Under the pieces are notes generated by a model, which searched no databases, had not been told where the DNA came from, and worked only from the letters and a program-made list of their open reading frames with translations. A DNA stretch of 64,000 bases, taken from Magnetospirillum sulfuroxidans. GTDB lineage: Bacteria; Pseudomonadota; Alphaproteobacteria; Rhodospirillales; Magnetospirillaceae. Where the stretch lies: the NCBI RefSeq assembly GCF_018224925.1, contig NZ_JAGTUF010000009.1, forward strand, positions 1 through 64,000, written 5' to 3'. The stretch's first letter is position 1. Every line of letters starts with the position of its first letter. The position numbers and the translations under genes are program-made. Of this stretch, positions 38,581-47,889 are shown one piece after another.

Positions 38581-39642
38581 ATGACCCAGGGACAACGGTT
38601 CAAGATTTGGCTGGCCGGACTGGCGGCGGCCCTGGTCTTTTTATACCTGCTGCGCGGCGTGCTGCTGCCCTTCGTCGCCGGCATGGCCCTGGCCTTCTTT
38701 CTCGATCCGTTGGCCGACCGGCTGGAACGGGCGGGATTGTCGCGCACCGCCGCCACCGCCACCATCACCGGCGTCTTTTTTCTGCTGGTGGTGACGTTGG
38801 CGGTGCTGTTGCTGCCGATCCTTCAAGAACAGGTGGTCGCCTTCGTCCAGCGCATCCCCACCTATGTGGACACCTTGAACGAACGCCTGCATCCGCTGAT
38901 CCTTGAGCTCAAGCGTAAATTGTCCAAGGGCGACATCGACAAGCTGCGCACCTCGGTCGGCGATCACGCCGGCGAGGCGGTGACCTGGCTGCTGGGCGTC
39001 GCCAAGGGCCTGCTGACCGGCGGTCTGGCCGTCATCAACGTGCTGTCGCTGCTGTTCATCACCCCCATCGTCACCTTCTACATGCTGCGGGACTGGGACA
39101 TCATGGTCGCCAAGGTGGATTCCTGGCTGCCGCGGGAACACCGCGAAACCATCCGCCAGCAAGCGGCCGAGATCAACCGCACCCTGGCCGGCTTTTTGCG
39201 CGGCCAGGCCAGCGTCTGTCTGGCGCTGGGGGCCTTTTACGGCATCGGCCTGTCCCTGGTCGGCCTTGACCTTGGCCTGGTCATCGGCCTGGGCGCCGGG
39301 CTGATCTCGTTCGTGCCATATCTGGGGACCATTACCGGCTTCGTCACCGGGATGGGACTGGCCCTGGCCCAAAGCCAAAGCTGGGAATTGCCGGCCATGG
39401 TCGCCGCCGTCTTCGCCGCCGGGCAATTGCTGGAAGGCAATTTCCTGACGCCAAAACTGGTCGGCGACAAGGTCGGCCTGCATCCGGTGTGGATCATGTT
39501 CGCCCTGTTGGCCGGCGGTGGCCTGTTCGGTTTCGTCGGTTTGTTGCTGGCGGTGCCGATCGCCGCGGTGATCGGCGTATTGTCGCGCTCGGCCCTGAAA
39601 CGGTATCTGCGCTCGTCGCTTTATCATGGGCATATGCCGTGA
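38581..39642 (+). CDS. AI-2E/PerM-family membrane transporter
   Basis: This 353-residue protein has the PerM pattern: paired N-terminal helices (FLYLLRGVLLPFVAGMALAFFLDPLADRLERAGLSR), a cytoplasmic or amphipathic middle part (RIPTYVDTLNERLHPLILEL), and a C-terminal helix bundle with GVGLIS-like segments (GLGAGLISFVPYLGTITGF) and GNFLTPKLVGDKVGLHPVWIMFALLAGG. Family members are linked to AI-2 export or Na+/H+ exchange, but the cargo here is unknown. Its GTGA overlap with hdaA shows coupling. Confidence 0.88.
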   Translation: MTQGQRFKIWLAGLAAALVFLYLLRGVLLPFVAGMALAFFLDPLADRLERAGLSRTAATATITGVFFLLVVTLAVLLLPILQEQVVAFVQRIPTYVDTLNERLHPLILELKRKLSKGDIDKLRTSVGDHAGEAVTWLLGVAKGLLTGGLAVINVLSLLFITPIVTFYMLRDWDIMVAKVDSWLPREHRETIRQQAAEINRTLAGFLRGQASVCLALGAFYGIGLSLVGLDLGLVIGLGAGLISFVPYLGTITGFVTGMGLALAQSQSWELPAMVAAVFAAGQLLEGNFLTPKLVGDKVGLHPVWIMFALLAGGGLFGFVGLLLAVPIAAVIGVLSRSALKRYLRSSLYHGHMP

Positions 39643-40337
39643 ACGATGGGCAATTGACCTTGGATCTCGGCCACCGGCCGGCATTGGGGCGCGACGATTT
39701 CCTGGTCGCCCCCTGCAATGCCGAGGCGGTGGCGTGGCTGGAGCGCTGGCCCGCCTGGCCCCAGCACGCCCTGGCCCTGTTCGGCCCGCAAGGCTGCGGC
39801 AAGACCCATTTACTGGCGGTTTTCGCCCAACATCACGGTTTGGCAACGAATATCATTCCGGCAGCGGAACTTACCGCCGCCGACTCGCTGCGCATGCAGT
39901 TAGGCCCGGTCACCATCCTTGACGACCTCGACGGCTTGACCGACGAGACCGCGCTTTTTCATCTGTGGAACCGCACCAAGGAAGCCGGCCGTTACCTGCT
40001 GCTGGCCGGGCGCACCGCGCCGGCGCGGCTGCCCGTCGCCTTGGCCGATTTGCGTTCACGCCTGGGGGGGCTGCACGCCGTCGGCATCGGCGCCCCCGAT
40101 GAAAGCCTGCTTGCCGCCGTGCTGATCAAACTTTTTTCCGACCGCCAATTGCGGGTCGGCGAAGACGTCGTCACCTTTATCTTGGGCCGGGCCGAACGCA
40201 GCTTTGCCGCCATGGGCCAATTGGTCCAACAGCTTGACCGGGAATCGCTGGCGCGGCGCAAGGCGGTCACCGTCAAGATGGTGCGCGAGGCCTTGACCGG
40301 ACACGACGACAGACAGGGAGAATTGTCATGGAATTAG
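39639..40337 (+). CDS. hdaA: DnaA-related regulatory protein HdaA/Hda
   Basis: This 232-residue protein resembles the AAA+ domain of DnaA: QLTLDLGHRPALGRDDFLVAPCNAEAVAWL, Walker A in FGPQGCGKTHLLA, and a DD-type Walker B in VTILDDLDGL. Hda with the beta clamp stimulates ATP hydrolysis by DnaA and limits re-initiation. The N-terminal QLTLDL is the expected clamp-binding motif. The start is GTG at 39639, overlapping the upstream stop (GTGA); a longer upstream frame would disrupt that motif position. Last bases overlap the next gene by 10. Confidence 0.9.
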   Translation: MNDGQLTLDLGHRPALGRDDFLVAPCNAEAVAWLERWPAWPQHALALFGPQGCGKTHLLAVFAQHHGLATNIIPAAELTAADSLRMQLGPVTILDDLDGLTDETALFHLWNRTKEAGRYLLLAGRTAPARLPVALADLRSRLGGLHAVGIGAPDESLLAAVLIKLFSDRQLRVGEDVVTFILGRAERSFAAMGQLVQQLDRESLARRKAVTVKMVREALTGHDDRQGELSWN

Positions 40338-41107
40338 GCATTCGCGGTAAAAAAGCCTTGGTCTGCGCCGCCAGTCGCGGCTTGGGGTTGGCTTGCGCCA
40401 CCGCCTTGGCCGAGGCAGGATGCGAGGTGGTCATGGTCGCCCGCCGCCCCGACGTGCTGGCCCAGGCCGCCGATGACCTGCGGCTGGCCAGCGGCGCCCA
40501 TGTCATCGCCATCGCCGCCGACATCGCCACCCCCGAAGGACGGGCCGCCGCCCTGGCCGCCATGCCCGAACCCGACATCTTGATCAACAATGCCGGTGGC
40601 CCGCCGCCCGGCGATTTCCGCGATTGGGACCGCGAAGCGTGGATCAAGGCGTTGGATGCCAACATGCTGACCCCGATCGAGCTGATCAAGGCGGTAATCG
40701 ACCCGATGATCGGCCGCAAATGGGGCCGCATCGTCAACATCACCTCGGGCGCGGTCAAGGCGCCCATCGACGTGCTGGGACTGTCCAACGGCGCCCGTTC
40801 AGGCTTGACCGGCTTCGTCGCCGGGCTGGCCCGCAACGTCGCCCGCCACGGCGTCACCATCAACAACCTGCTGCCCGGCTTGTTCGACACCGACCGCATT
40901 GCCCAAGTGGTCGGCGCCCAAGCCAAATTGCAAGGAATAAGCTTCGACGAGGCCAAGACCCTGCGCGCCAAATCCATCCCCGCCGGACGGCTGGGCGAGC
41001 CCAGCGAATTCGGCGCCATGTGCGCCTTTTTGTGTTCGACCCAGGCCGGCTATGTCACCGGTCAGAACATCTTGCTGGACGGCGGCGCCTATCCCGGCAC
41101 GTTTTAA
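40328..41107 (+). CDS. Short-chain dehydrogenase-like protein with altered active site
   Basis: This 259-residue protein has the SDR Rossmann fold (KKALVCAASRGLGLACATALAEAG, NNAGGPPPGDF, C-terminal GYVTGQNILLDGGAYPGTF). The usual TGxxxGIG cofactor motif reads CAASRGLG, and the YxxxK catalytic pair appears as SxxxR in LGLSNGARSGLTGF. This matches a known SDR subgroup resembling beta-ketoacyl-ACP reductase but lacking the classical tetrad. Redox activity is therefore doubtful or uses other residues. It overlaps hdaA by 10 bases and cobK follows three bases later. Confidence 0.85.
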   Translation: MELGIRGKKALVCAASRGLGLACATALAEAGCEVVMVARRPDVLAQAADDLRLASGAHVIAIAADIATPEGRAAALAAMPEPDILINNAGGPPPGDFRDWDREAWIKALDANMLTPIELIKAVIDPMIGRKWGRIVNITSGAVKAPIDVLGLSNGARSGLTGFVAGLARNVARHGVTINNLLPGLFDTDRIAQVVGAQAKLQGISFDEAKTLRAKSIPAGRLGEPSEFGAMCAFLCSTQAGYVTGQNILLDGGAYPGTF

Positions 41108-41110
41108 CCC

Positions 41111-41872
41111 GTGCGCCGCACCATCCTGATCCTGGGCGGCACCACCGAGGCCAACGCCTTGGCCGCCGCCCTGGCTGAGCACCCCGGCCTGCGGGTGATC
41201 GTCTCGCTGGCTGGCCGCACCGCAGCGCCGCACCGACCGGCCGGTGAAATCCGCAGCGGCGGTTTTGGCGGCGCCGATGGGCTGGCCGCTTATCTAACCG
41301 CCCGCGCCATCGATCAGGTGATCGACGCCACCCATCCTTTCGCCGCCCGCATGGGCTGGAATTCCGCAATCGCCTGCACCCAGGCGGCAATTCCGTTGCT
41401 GCGCCTGGAACGGCCGGCCTGGGTGGCACAAGCCGGCGATTACTGGACCGAAATTGACGACTGGTCCGAAGCCGCCGTTCTTTTGACCGCGGGATCCCGG
41501 CGGGTGTTGCTGGCCTTGGGGCGCCAGGAACTGGCCCCGTTCGCCCATTTGGATGCGCTGTGGTTTCTGATCCGCTCGGTCGATATGCCCGATCCCCTGC
41601 CCGCCTTTGGCCACAGCCAAACCCTGCAAGCGCGCGGGCCGTTCACTCTGGCCGACGAATGCCGATTGCTGGCGGAATATGACATCGACACCATCGTCTG
41701 CAAGAACAGCGGCGGCGACGCCGCTGTCGCCAAGTTGACCGCCGCCCGTCAAATGGGTCTGAGGGTGGTCATGCGCAAGCGCCCCTTACGCCCGCCAACC
41801 CCCACGGCGACCACCCTGGCCGAGGCGATAGCTTGGCTGGATCAACCGCTTTCACCCACCGGATTGCCCTGA
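41111..41872 (+). CDS. cobK: Precorrin-6x reductase (CobK/CbiJ family)
   Basis: This 253-residue enzyme reduces precorrin-6 (or its cobalt form) with NADPH in cobalamin synthesis. It begins TILILGGTTEANALAAALA and carries VIDATHPFAARMGWNSAIACTQAAIPLLRLERPAW, both highly characteristic, and the C-terminal IDTIVCKNSGGDAAVAKLTAARQMGLRVVMRKRP. The start is a GTG at 41111. Its 3' end overlaps the convergent cbiD by 31 bases. Because the neighbour is CbiD, the anaerobic (cobalt-early) route is indicated, where the name CbiJ would also apply. Confidence 0.93.
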   Translation: MRRTILILGGTTEANALAAALAEHPGLRVIVSLAGRTAAPHRPAGEIRSGGFGGADGLAAYLTARAIDQVIDATHPFAARMGWNSAIACTQAAIPLLRLERPAWVAQAGDYWTEIDDWSEAAVLLTAGSRRVLLALGRQELAPFAHLDALWFLIRSVDMPDPLPAFGHSQTLQARGPFTLADECRLLAEYDIDTIVCKNSGGDAAVAKLTAARQMGLRVVMRKRPLRPPTPTATTLAEAIAWLDQPLSPTGLP

Positions 41873-42927
41873 CGGTCAAGGACCAGCACGTCCACGCTGA
41901 CCGGAACGTCGCCCAACACCTGACGGGCCTGGATAGCAGCGGCGGCGGCGATGACGTCGCCCAAGGCTAAACCTTGAGCCTGGGCCAGTTCCAGCACCTC
42001 AAGGGCGGTATTGGCGACGCCAGCCCGGCGGATGGTTTCGGCATCAGCGCCCAAATCGCCCAGATATCCGGCCAGCGCCTTTACATCCACCTGCGAGCGC
42101 TTGGAATGCAAATCCATGTGACCGGCTGCCAGCTTGCACATCTTGGCGAAACCGCCGGCAATGGTGAGCTTGGCGATGGGATGACCACGCAGATATTTCA
42201 GCATGCCGCCGACAAAATCGCCCATGTCGATGATGGCATCCTCGGATAAGGAACGCAGACGCAGCACCGCTTTTTCCGACGTATTGCCGACACAGCCGGC
42301 CACATGGCCGATGCCGGTCGCGCGGGCAACGTCGATACCGCGCTGAATAGAATGAATCCAGGCCGAACAGGAATAGGGCACCACCACCCCAGTGGTGCCC
42401 AAAATGGAAATACCGCCCAAAATTCCCAGACGTGGGTTCCAGGTGCGATGCGCAATTTTCTCGCCGCCGGGGACCGAGATTTCCACCTCGATATCGGCGC
42501 TGACGCCGTGAGCGGCAGCCAAAGCGGTAATCTCGGCGGTGATCATCTGGCGCGGCACCGGATTGATGGCCGGCTCTCCCGGCGGCAACGGCAAACCAGG
42601 TTTGGTCACCGTGCCGACACCTTCGCCGGCGCGAAAAACGATACCGGAACCGACCGCGCCCCGGCGCAAGGTGGCGATGATGGTGGCGCCATGGGTAACA
42701 TCGGGATCGTCACCGGCATCCTTGACCACCCCGGCCCGCGCCCAATCCGCGCCGGCTTCGCCCAACGCCAAGGCAAAGGCCGGTTTCTCGCCACGCGGCA
42801 AGGTGATGGTCACCGGGTCGGGAAAGCCCTGGCCCAGCATCGCCGTCCAGGCGGCCTTCGCCGCCGCCGTGGCGCAAGCCCCGGTGGTCCATCCCGACCG
42901 CAACGGCTTTTCCACCATGTCGCTCAT
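41842..42927 (-). CDS. cbiD: Cobalt-precorrin-5B C1-methyltransferase
   Basis: This 361-residue enzyme methylates C1 in the anaerobic cobalamin pathway. Family sequence is clear: LRSGWTTGACATAAAKAAWTAML, GGISILGTTGVVVPYSCSAWIHSIQRGIDVARATG, and DMGDFVGGMLKYLRGHPIAKLTIAGGFAKMCKLAAGHMDLHS. Two ATGs (42927, 42918) are possible starts. CbiD has no close homologue in the aerobic pathway, so its presence argues for the oxygen-independent route. It is convergent with cobK. Confidence 0.95.
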   Translation of the reverse strand: MSDMVEKPLRSGWTTGACATAAAKAAWTAMLGQGFPDPVTITLPRGEKPAFALALGEAGADWARAGVVKDAGDDPDVTHGATIIATLRRGAVGSGIVFRAGEGVGTVTKPGLPLPPGEPAINPVPRQMITAEITALAAAHGVSADIEVEISVPGGEKIAHRTWNPRLGILGGISILGTTGVVVPYSCSAWIHSIQRGIDVARATGIGHVAGCVGNTSEKAVLRLRSLSEDAIIDMGDFVGGMLKYLRGHPIAKLTIAGGFAKMCKLAAGHMDLHSKRSQVDVKALAGYLGDLGADAETIRRAGVANTALEVLELAQAQGLALGDVIAAAAAIQARQVLGDVPVSVDVLVLDRQGNPVGESG

Positions 42928-42983
42928 CTCGATTGTTCCACCGTCCCAAATGCGCCGATCAATTCAGATCGTACACCGCCACC

Positions 42984-43847
42984 TTAGCGCAGCAACAGCG
43001 TCGGAATAGTGGCTGAACGCAGCAGATCCGATGTCTTGCTGCCAAACAACCATGTCCGCAACGGCGAATGTGAATAGGCCCCCATGATCAGTAAATCAAT
43101 CGCCCGATCGCGCACGGTTTCGGCGATGACGGTTTCGGCATCGCCGGCAATCGTCTCGGCCGACACCTCGAAGGCCGCCGCCTCCAGCGTCGCTTTCGCG
43201 CTTTCCAATTGGTGGCCAGCCTCGCGGCTTTCCCGTCCCGACATCAGCAGATGAAGCGGCAGGCCGCGCAGCAAAGGCGACGCCGCCACCGTCTCGATAC
43301 CGCGTCGGGCAACGGCGCCGCCGTCAAAAGCGATCATCACTCGCTGAGGGGCAGAAAAGTCGCTGCTAACGGTCAGAATCGGCTTGTGCAGGGCACGGAC
43401 CAGACGTTCGACATTGCCGCCGATGGCGCGGTTATCGGCCTCGGCCGCCTCGCCCCGGCGCCCCAGAACCAGCAGACGGACATCGTGTTCCTGTCCAGCC
43501 AGGGTTTCTTCCAGATTGCCGTAACGCTGGCGGGTGTCCACCGGTTCAGCCCCGGCGGCGGCGGCGCGTTGCCGCAGGGCGTTCAGGAACAGGCGTCCTT
43601 GCTCGCGCGCGGCCTTGGTGCGGATTTCCTCTTCCGCCGACAATTGCGCCAGCAAGTTTTCCTGAGCATCGACGCCAATGGCGCCGCTGTGATCGGCGCC
43701 GCTGGCAATTTCCGGGTGGCGGTCGATGACATGCAGGAATTCCAGCGGCGCCTGCATGCGGGCAGCCGCCCAGGCGGCGTAATCGGCAACGTGATCGGCG
43801 AAGCGGGACTGATCGACACAGGCCAGCACCTTGTTTTCGGTCTTCAT
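42984..43847 (-). CDS. Tandem universal stress protein (two Usp domains)
   Basis: This 287-residue protein has two Usp domains. The first (about 1-150) begins KVLACVDQSRFADHVADYAAWAA; the second (about 155-287) ends LIMGAYSHSPLRTWLFGSKTSDLLRSATIPTLLLR, with the ATP-binding G-2x-G-9x-G-S/T-like pattern. The first domain has LVLGRRGEAAEADNRAIGGNVERL, a similar loop. Such proteins bind ATP and modulate stress or transport. GGAAGGA precedes the ATG at 43847, 14 bases after sulP ends, so the pair form an operon and Usp may regulate the transporter. Confidence 0.88.
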   Translation of the reverse strand: MKTENKVLACVDQSRFADHVADYAAWAAARMQAPLEFLHVIDRHPEIASGADHSGAIGVDAQENLLAQLSAEEEIRTKAAREQGRLFLNALRQRAAAAGAEPVDTRQRYGNLEETLAGQEHDVRLLVLGRRGEAAEADNRAIGGNVERLVRALHKPILTVSSDFSAPQRVMIAFDGGAVARRGIETVAASPLLRGLPLHLLMSGRESREAGHQLESAKATLEAAAFEVSAETIAGDAETVIAETVRDRAIDLLIMGAYSHSPLRTWLFGSKTSDLLRSATIPTLLLR

Positions 43848-43861
43848 GGCGCGTCCTTCCC

Positions 43862-45346
43862 TCAATGGCCCAACAGCAGATCTTCGCCGCCATCCTTGTC
43901 ATGCACGGCGAATTTGTCGACCATGGTGGCGCTGGCTTCGTTCAAGCCGACGATTTCGACCTCGGCGGCTTCGCGGCGGAAGCGCACCACCACCTTGTCC
44001 AAGGCGGCAATGGCGGTGATATCCCAAAAATGCGCCCGGCTGACGTCGATGCGGACCGTGTCGATCACCTCGTCGAAATCAAAGGCCTTGATGAATCGCT
44101 CGGCCGAGGCGAAGAACACCTGACCGGTCACCGTGTAGACGCGCATGCGGCCTTCGTCTTCGCCACGCGAACGGACATGGAGAATCTGGCCGACCTTGTG
44201 GGCGAAGAAAAATCCCGACAGCAACACCCCGACCAGCACGCCTTGGGCCAGATCATGGGTGGCGACCACCACCGCCACGGTCGCGATCATCACCACGCTG
44301 GAGCTTTTGGGGTTATGGCGCAAATCGCGGAGCGAGGCCCAGTTGAAGGTGCCGATGGAAACCATGATCATCACCGCCACCAGCGCCGCCATGGGGATAC
44401 GCCCGACCCAATCGCCGATGAACACCACCATCACCAGCAGCAACACCCCCGCCGTCAAGGTGGACAAGCGCCCGCGCCCGCCTGATTTGACGTTGATGAC
44501 CGACTGGCCGATCATGGCGCAACCGGCCATACCGCCGATGAAGCCGGTGACGATGTTGGCCAGCCCTTGGCCGACACATTCGCGATTCTTGTTGCTGGGA
44601 CTGCCGGTCAGGTCGTCAACGATGGAGGCGGTCATCATCGATTCCAGCAGCCCGACCACCGCCAAGGTGGCCGAAACCGGAAAGATGATTGAAAGCGTTG
44701 CCCAATTCAGCGGCACGTCAGGCAACAAGAACACCGGCAGGCTGTCGGGCAATTGGCCCATGTCGCCGACGGTGTGGATGTCGAGGTTGAAATAGATGGC
44801 CACCGCGCTCAGGCCGACAATGGCCACCAGCGGCGACGGGATGGTCCTTGTCACCAGCGGGAACAGATAGATGATGGCCAAACCGGCCCCGACCATGGCG
44901 TAAGCGTGCCAGCTGACATTGATCAGCTCGGGCAATTGCGCCATGAAGATCAAAATGGCCAGGGCATTGACGAAGCCGGTGATCACCGAGCGCGAGACAA
45001 AGCGCATCAGCGCCCCCAGCCGGACCCAGCCGGCGATGATCTGCAACACCCCGGTCAGGACGGTTGCCGCCAACAGGTATTGCAACCCGTGTTCCTTGAC
45101 CAAACTCACCATCACCAAGGCCATGGCGCCGGTCGCGGCCGAGATCATCCCCGGCCGACCGCCGGCAAAGGCGATAACCACCGCCATGGAGAACGACGCA
45201 TACAAACCGATCTTGGGATCGACCCCGGCGATGATGGAAAAGGCGATGGCTTCGGGGATCAGGGCCAGGGCGACCACCGTCCCGGCCAGTAAATCACGCG
45301 ATACATTGGCGAACCATTCGGCCCGCGACCGGGAAAAAAACGACAT
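43862..45346 (-). CDS. SulP-family anion transporter with STAS domain
   Basis: This 494-residue membrane protein has the SulP core (about 1-380): the N-terminal [35 protein letters not shown] signature and [39 protein letters not shown]-terminal STAS domain follows (about 400-494: [20 protein letters not shown]). SulP proteins carry sulfate, bicarbonate or dicarboxylates; the cargo cannot be read here. I start at the ATG at 45346. It is co-transcribed with a tandem Usp gene, a pairing that suggests nucleotide-responsive gating. Confidence 0.9.
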   Translation of the reverse strand: MSFFSRSRAEWFANVSRDLLAGTVVALALIPEAIAFSIIAGVDPKIGLYASFSMAVVIAFAGGRPGMISAATGAMALVMVSLVKEHGLQYLLAATVLTGVLQIIAGWVRLGALMRFVSRSVITGFVNALAILIFMAQLPELINVSWHAYAMVGAGLAIIYLFPLVTRTIPSPLVAIVGLSAVAIYFNLDIHTVGDMGQLPDSLPVFLLPDVPLNWATLSIIFPVSATLAVVGLLESMMTASIVDDLTGSPSNKNRECVGQGLANIVTGFIGGMAGCAMIGQSVINVKSGGRGRLSTLTAGVLLLVMVVFIGDWVGRIPMAALVAVMIMVSIGTFNWASLRDLRHNPKSSSVVMIATVAVVVATHDLAQGVLVGVLLSGFFFAHKVGQILHVRSRGEDEGRMRVYTVTGQVFFASAERFIKAFDFDEVIDTVRIDVSRAHFWDITAIAALDKVVVRFRREAAEVEIVGLNEASATMVDKFAVHDKDGGEDLLLGH

Positions 45347-45474
45347 GCACAATCCTTGACCCTGGCGGCAAACCACACAGGCTTGGTCTGAAAAATCGGG
45401 AGGCGTGGCCCGGCATTACGCCCACCCCGATCCCTGGGGTCAAGATAAATGCCGCATGCGCGAACAGCGCCGGA

Positions 45475-46515
45475 TCAGGATGGTTTGCGCTCGTACCAGG
45501 ATTTGGATGCATTGACGATGCGCACCACCGACAGCATCACCGGCACTTCGATCAGCACGCCGACCACGGTGGCCAGCGCGGCGCCAGAGTTAAAGCCGAA
45601 CAGGGATATGGCGGCGGCCACCGCCAATTCAAAGAAATTCGAGGCCCCGATCAATGCCGCCGGCCCGGCGACGCAATGGGCGATTCCCAATTTCTTGGCC
45701 AACAGATAGGCCAAGCCGGAATTGAAATAGACCTGAATGGTGATAGGCACCGCCAGCAGCAAAATGACCAGTGGCTGGGCGATGATCTGCTCGCCCTGAA
45801 AGGCGAACAGCAACACCAAGGTGGCCAACAACGCCAGCAACGACACCGGCCCCAACACCGCCAGGGTCCCGGCCAGGGCTTGCGCTCCACCGGCCAGCAA
45901 AACCTTGCGCCAGATTTGCGCGACGATCACCGGCACGACGATATACAGCACCACCGACAGCAGCAGCGTTTCCCACGGCACGGTGATTGACGACAGCCCC
46001 AACAGCAAAGCGACGATGGGGGCGAAGGCGAAAACCATGATCAGGTCGTTCAGGGCCACCTGGCTTAGGGTGAAGTGCGGTTCGCCATTGGTCAGGTTGG
46101 ACCAGACGAAAACCATGGCCGTGCACGGCGCCGCCGCCAGCAGGATCAGCCCGGCGATATAGCTGTCGATCTGGTCGGCCGGCAATAGCGGCCGGAACAC
46201 GGTGCTGATGAAGATGTATCCCAGCAGCGCCATGGAAAACGGCTTTATCGCCCAGTTGATGAACAAGGTCAGGCCGATGCCCTTCCAGTGTTCCTTGACC
46301 TGATGCAGGGCGGCGAAATCGATCTTCAGCAGCATGGGAATGATCATCAGCCAGATCAGCACCGCCACCGGCAAATTGACTTGGGCGATTTCCAGCCGGC
46401 CGATGGCCTGGAATGGCGCCGGCAGGAAATGCCCCAACGCCACGCCGGCGACGATGCACAAGGCCACCCACACGGTCAGATAACGTTCGAAAACACTCAT
46501 GGCGGGTTTCGTCAT
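45475..46515 (-). CDS. acr3: Acr3-type arsenite efflux permease
   Basis: This 346-residue protein has ten hydrophobic helices and the Acr3 signatures: FERYLTVWVALCIVAGVALGHFLP, the conserved Cys in LLAAAPCTAMVFVWSNLTNGEPHFTL, and NSGLAYLLAKKLGIAHCVAGPAALIGASNFFELAVA. It exports arsenite using the proton gradient. The ATG at 46515 overlaps the arsC stop by one base; the frame is open far upstream but that is inside arsC. It is the last gene of arsR-arsC-arsC-acr3. Confidence 0.95.
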   Translation of the reverse strand: MTKPAMSVFERYLTVWVALCIVAGVALGHFLPAPFQAIGRLEIAQVNLPVAVLIWLMIIPMLLKIDFAALHQVKEHWKGIGLTLFINWAIKPFSMALLGYIFISTVFRPLLPADQIDSYIAGLILLAAAPCTAMVFVWSNLTNGEPHFTLSQVALNDLIMVFAFAPIVALLLGLSSITVPWETLLLSVVLYIVVPVIVAQIWRKVLLAGGAQALAGTLAVLGPVSLLALLATLVLLFAFQGEQIIAQPLVILLLAVPITIQVYFNSGLAYLLAKKLGIAHCVAGPAALIGASNFFELAVAAAISLFGFNSGAALATVVGVLIEVPVMLSVVRIVNASKSWYERKPS

Positions 46516-46964
46516 CAGACTTCTCCGGCACGGTCGGGGCCAAGTTCGATCAGCTTGGCCACCTTGGCCTTGATCATCTGGTACACGTGGCGAAACACCG
46601 CCAATTGTTGCTCGGGGCTGCCCTCGGCCGCCGCCGGATCGGGGAAACCAACGTGAAGCTTGGACGGATGACCGGGCCAAATCGGGCAAACCTCGCCAGC
46701 GGCGTTGTCGCAGACGGTGATGACCAGATCCATCTTGGGCGCCGCGGGCAGAGCGAACTCGTCCCACGATTTCGACCGCAGGCCCTCCACCTCATGGCCG
46801 TTTTCTCGCAGCACCGCGATGGACAAAGGATTGACCTTTCCGGTGGGATTGCTGCCGGCGCTGTACGCCTTCCATCTTCCACCGCCAAGATCGTTGATCA
46901 AGCATTCCGCCAAAACCGAACGGGCCGAATTGCCGGTGCACAGCACCAGAACGTTTGTGGTCAT
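46515..46964 (-). CDS. arsC: Arsenate reductase, LMW-phosphatase type (copy 1)
   Basis: This 149-residue enzyme reduces arsenate to arsenite. The phosphatase loop is LVLCTGNSARSVLAE; the resolving cysteines are the pair in VITVCDNAAGEVCPIWPG; the Asp in FPDPAAAEG completes the site. The order matches thioredoxin- or glutaredoxin-coupled ArsC of the low-molecular-weight phosphatase family. A second, clearly different copy lies just upstream. It overlaps acr3 by one base. Confidence 0.94.
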   Translation of the reverse strand: MTTNVLVLCTGNSARSVLAECLINDLGGGRWKAYSAGSNPTGKVNPLSIAVLRENGHEVEGLRSKSWDEFALPAAPKMDLVITVCDNAAGEVCPIWPGHPSKLHVGFPDPAAAEGSPEQQLAVFRHVYQMIKAKVAKLIELGPDRAGEV

Positions 46965-46967
46965 GAC

Positions 46968-47465
46968 TCAGGCCTTCTTGCCGATGTCGTTGAGGCGTTT
47001 TTGCAGCGTCAGCTTATCGAGCGAGCGAATGGGCAGCGCCGTGAAGATATGGATACGGTTGGACAGCATGCGCATGACCTCTGCCGTGTGGGCGGCCTTT
47101 TCCACATCCGAGCCGGCAAAGCCGACCGGATCGGGAACCCCCCAATGGGCGGTCATCGGCTGGCCCGGCCAGATCGGACAGATCTCTCCGGCGGCGTTGT
47201 CGCAGACGGTAAAGACGAAATCCAATTGGGGGGCACCGTCCTTGGCGAACTCATCCCACGATTTCGACCGCAAGCCCTCGGTGGGGTAATTGGTCTTCTT
47301 CAGCAGGGCCAGCACGGTCGGATCAATCGCGCCCTTGGGATGACTGCCGGCGCTGAAGGCCTTGAACTTGCCGGAAAGATCGGAGTTCAAGATGGCTTCA
47401 GCCATGATCGAACGGGCTGAATTGCCGGTGCACAGGAACAAGACGTTATAGGCTTTGTCGCTCAC
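46968..47465 (-). CDS. arsC: Arsenate reductase, LMW-phosphatase type (copy 2)
   Basis: This 165-residue protein carries the same active-site elements as its neighbour: LFLCTGNSARSIMAEAIL, VFTVCDNAAGEICPIWPG and VPDPVGF. It differs elsewhere and has a longer C-terminal tail (SLDKLTLQKRLNDIGKKA) that copy 1 lacks, so the two are diverged paralogues rather than a recent duplication. The GTG at 47465 overlaps the arsR stop (GTGA). Confidence 0.93.
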   Translation of the reverse strand: MSDKAYNVLFLCTGNSARSIMAEAILNSDLSGKFKAFSAGSHPKGAIDPTVLALLKKTNYPTEGLRSKSWDEFAKDGAPQLDFVFTVCDNAAGEICPIWPGQPMTAHWGVPDPVGFAGSDVEKAAHTAEVMRMLSNRIHIFTALPIRSLDKLTLQKRLNDIGKKA

Positions 47466-47878
47466 GATGGTCTCCCGCAGCAGATGGCTTCCGCTTGAGG
47501 CATCGTCGTCAACGCCGCCCGTCCCTCGTCGCACAACACCTGCAACGGCACCGCATTGACCTGAACCAGCACCACGCGATCGGCGGCGATGGTCGGATCG
47601 TCGCCCAGCGCCGCCGCCAGCAGATCAAGGAAAGGCCGGGCATGGGCATTGAAATCGCGTTCGGCCAGCCGGTAATACACCCACTTGCCGTCGCGGCGGC
47701 TTTGCGCCAACCCCGCCGTTTTCAGCGCCGCCAGATGTTTGGAAACCGTCGCCGCCGCCAATCCCAGGACGGTGGTGATCTGACAGACGCACAATTCACC
47801 GCCTTCCAGCAGCTTCAAGATGCGTATCCGAGTCGGGTCGGCGACCGCTTTGGCGGTGATTTCGAAAGTCTCAAGCAT
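47462..47878 (-). CDS. arsR: ArsR-family arsenic-responsive repressor
   Basis: This 138-residue repressor has the ArsR winged helix (FEITAKAVADPTRIRILKLLEGGELCVCQITTVLGLAAATVSKHLAALKTAGL). The As(III)-sensing cysteines are in ELCVCQI at the start of the recognition region. A C-terminal extension with two more cysteines (VLCDEG, ICCGRP) goes beyond the minimal ArsR length and could add a metal site. It leads the arsenic operon and presumably represses it by binding the dyad just upstream. Confidence 0.92.
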   Translation of the reverse strand: MLETFEITAKAVADPTRIRILKLLEGGELCVCQITTVLGLAAATVSKHLAALKTAGLAQSRRDGKWVYYRLAERDFNAHARPFLDLLAAALGDDPTIAADRVVLVQVNAVPLQVLCDEGRAALTTMPQAEAICCGRPS

Positions 47879-47889
47879 GGCGGGACGCT

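Noticed and set aside
41111-42983. Cobalamin riboswitch near cobK/cbiD
   Set aside because: No B12-box-like conserved core is visible; the genes have almost no leaders.
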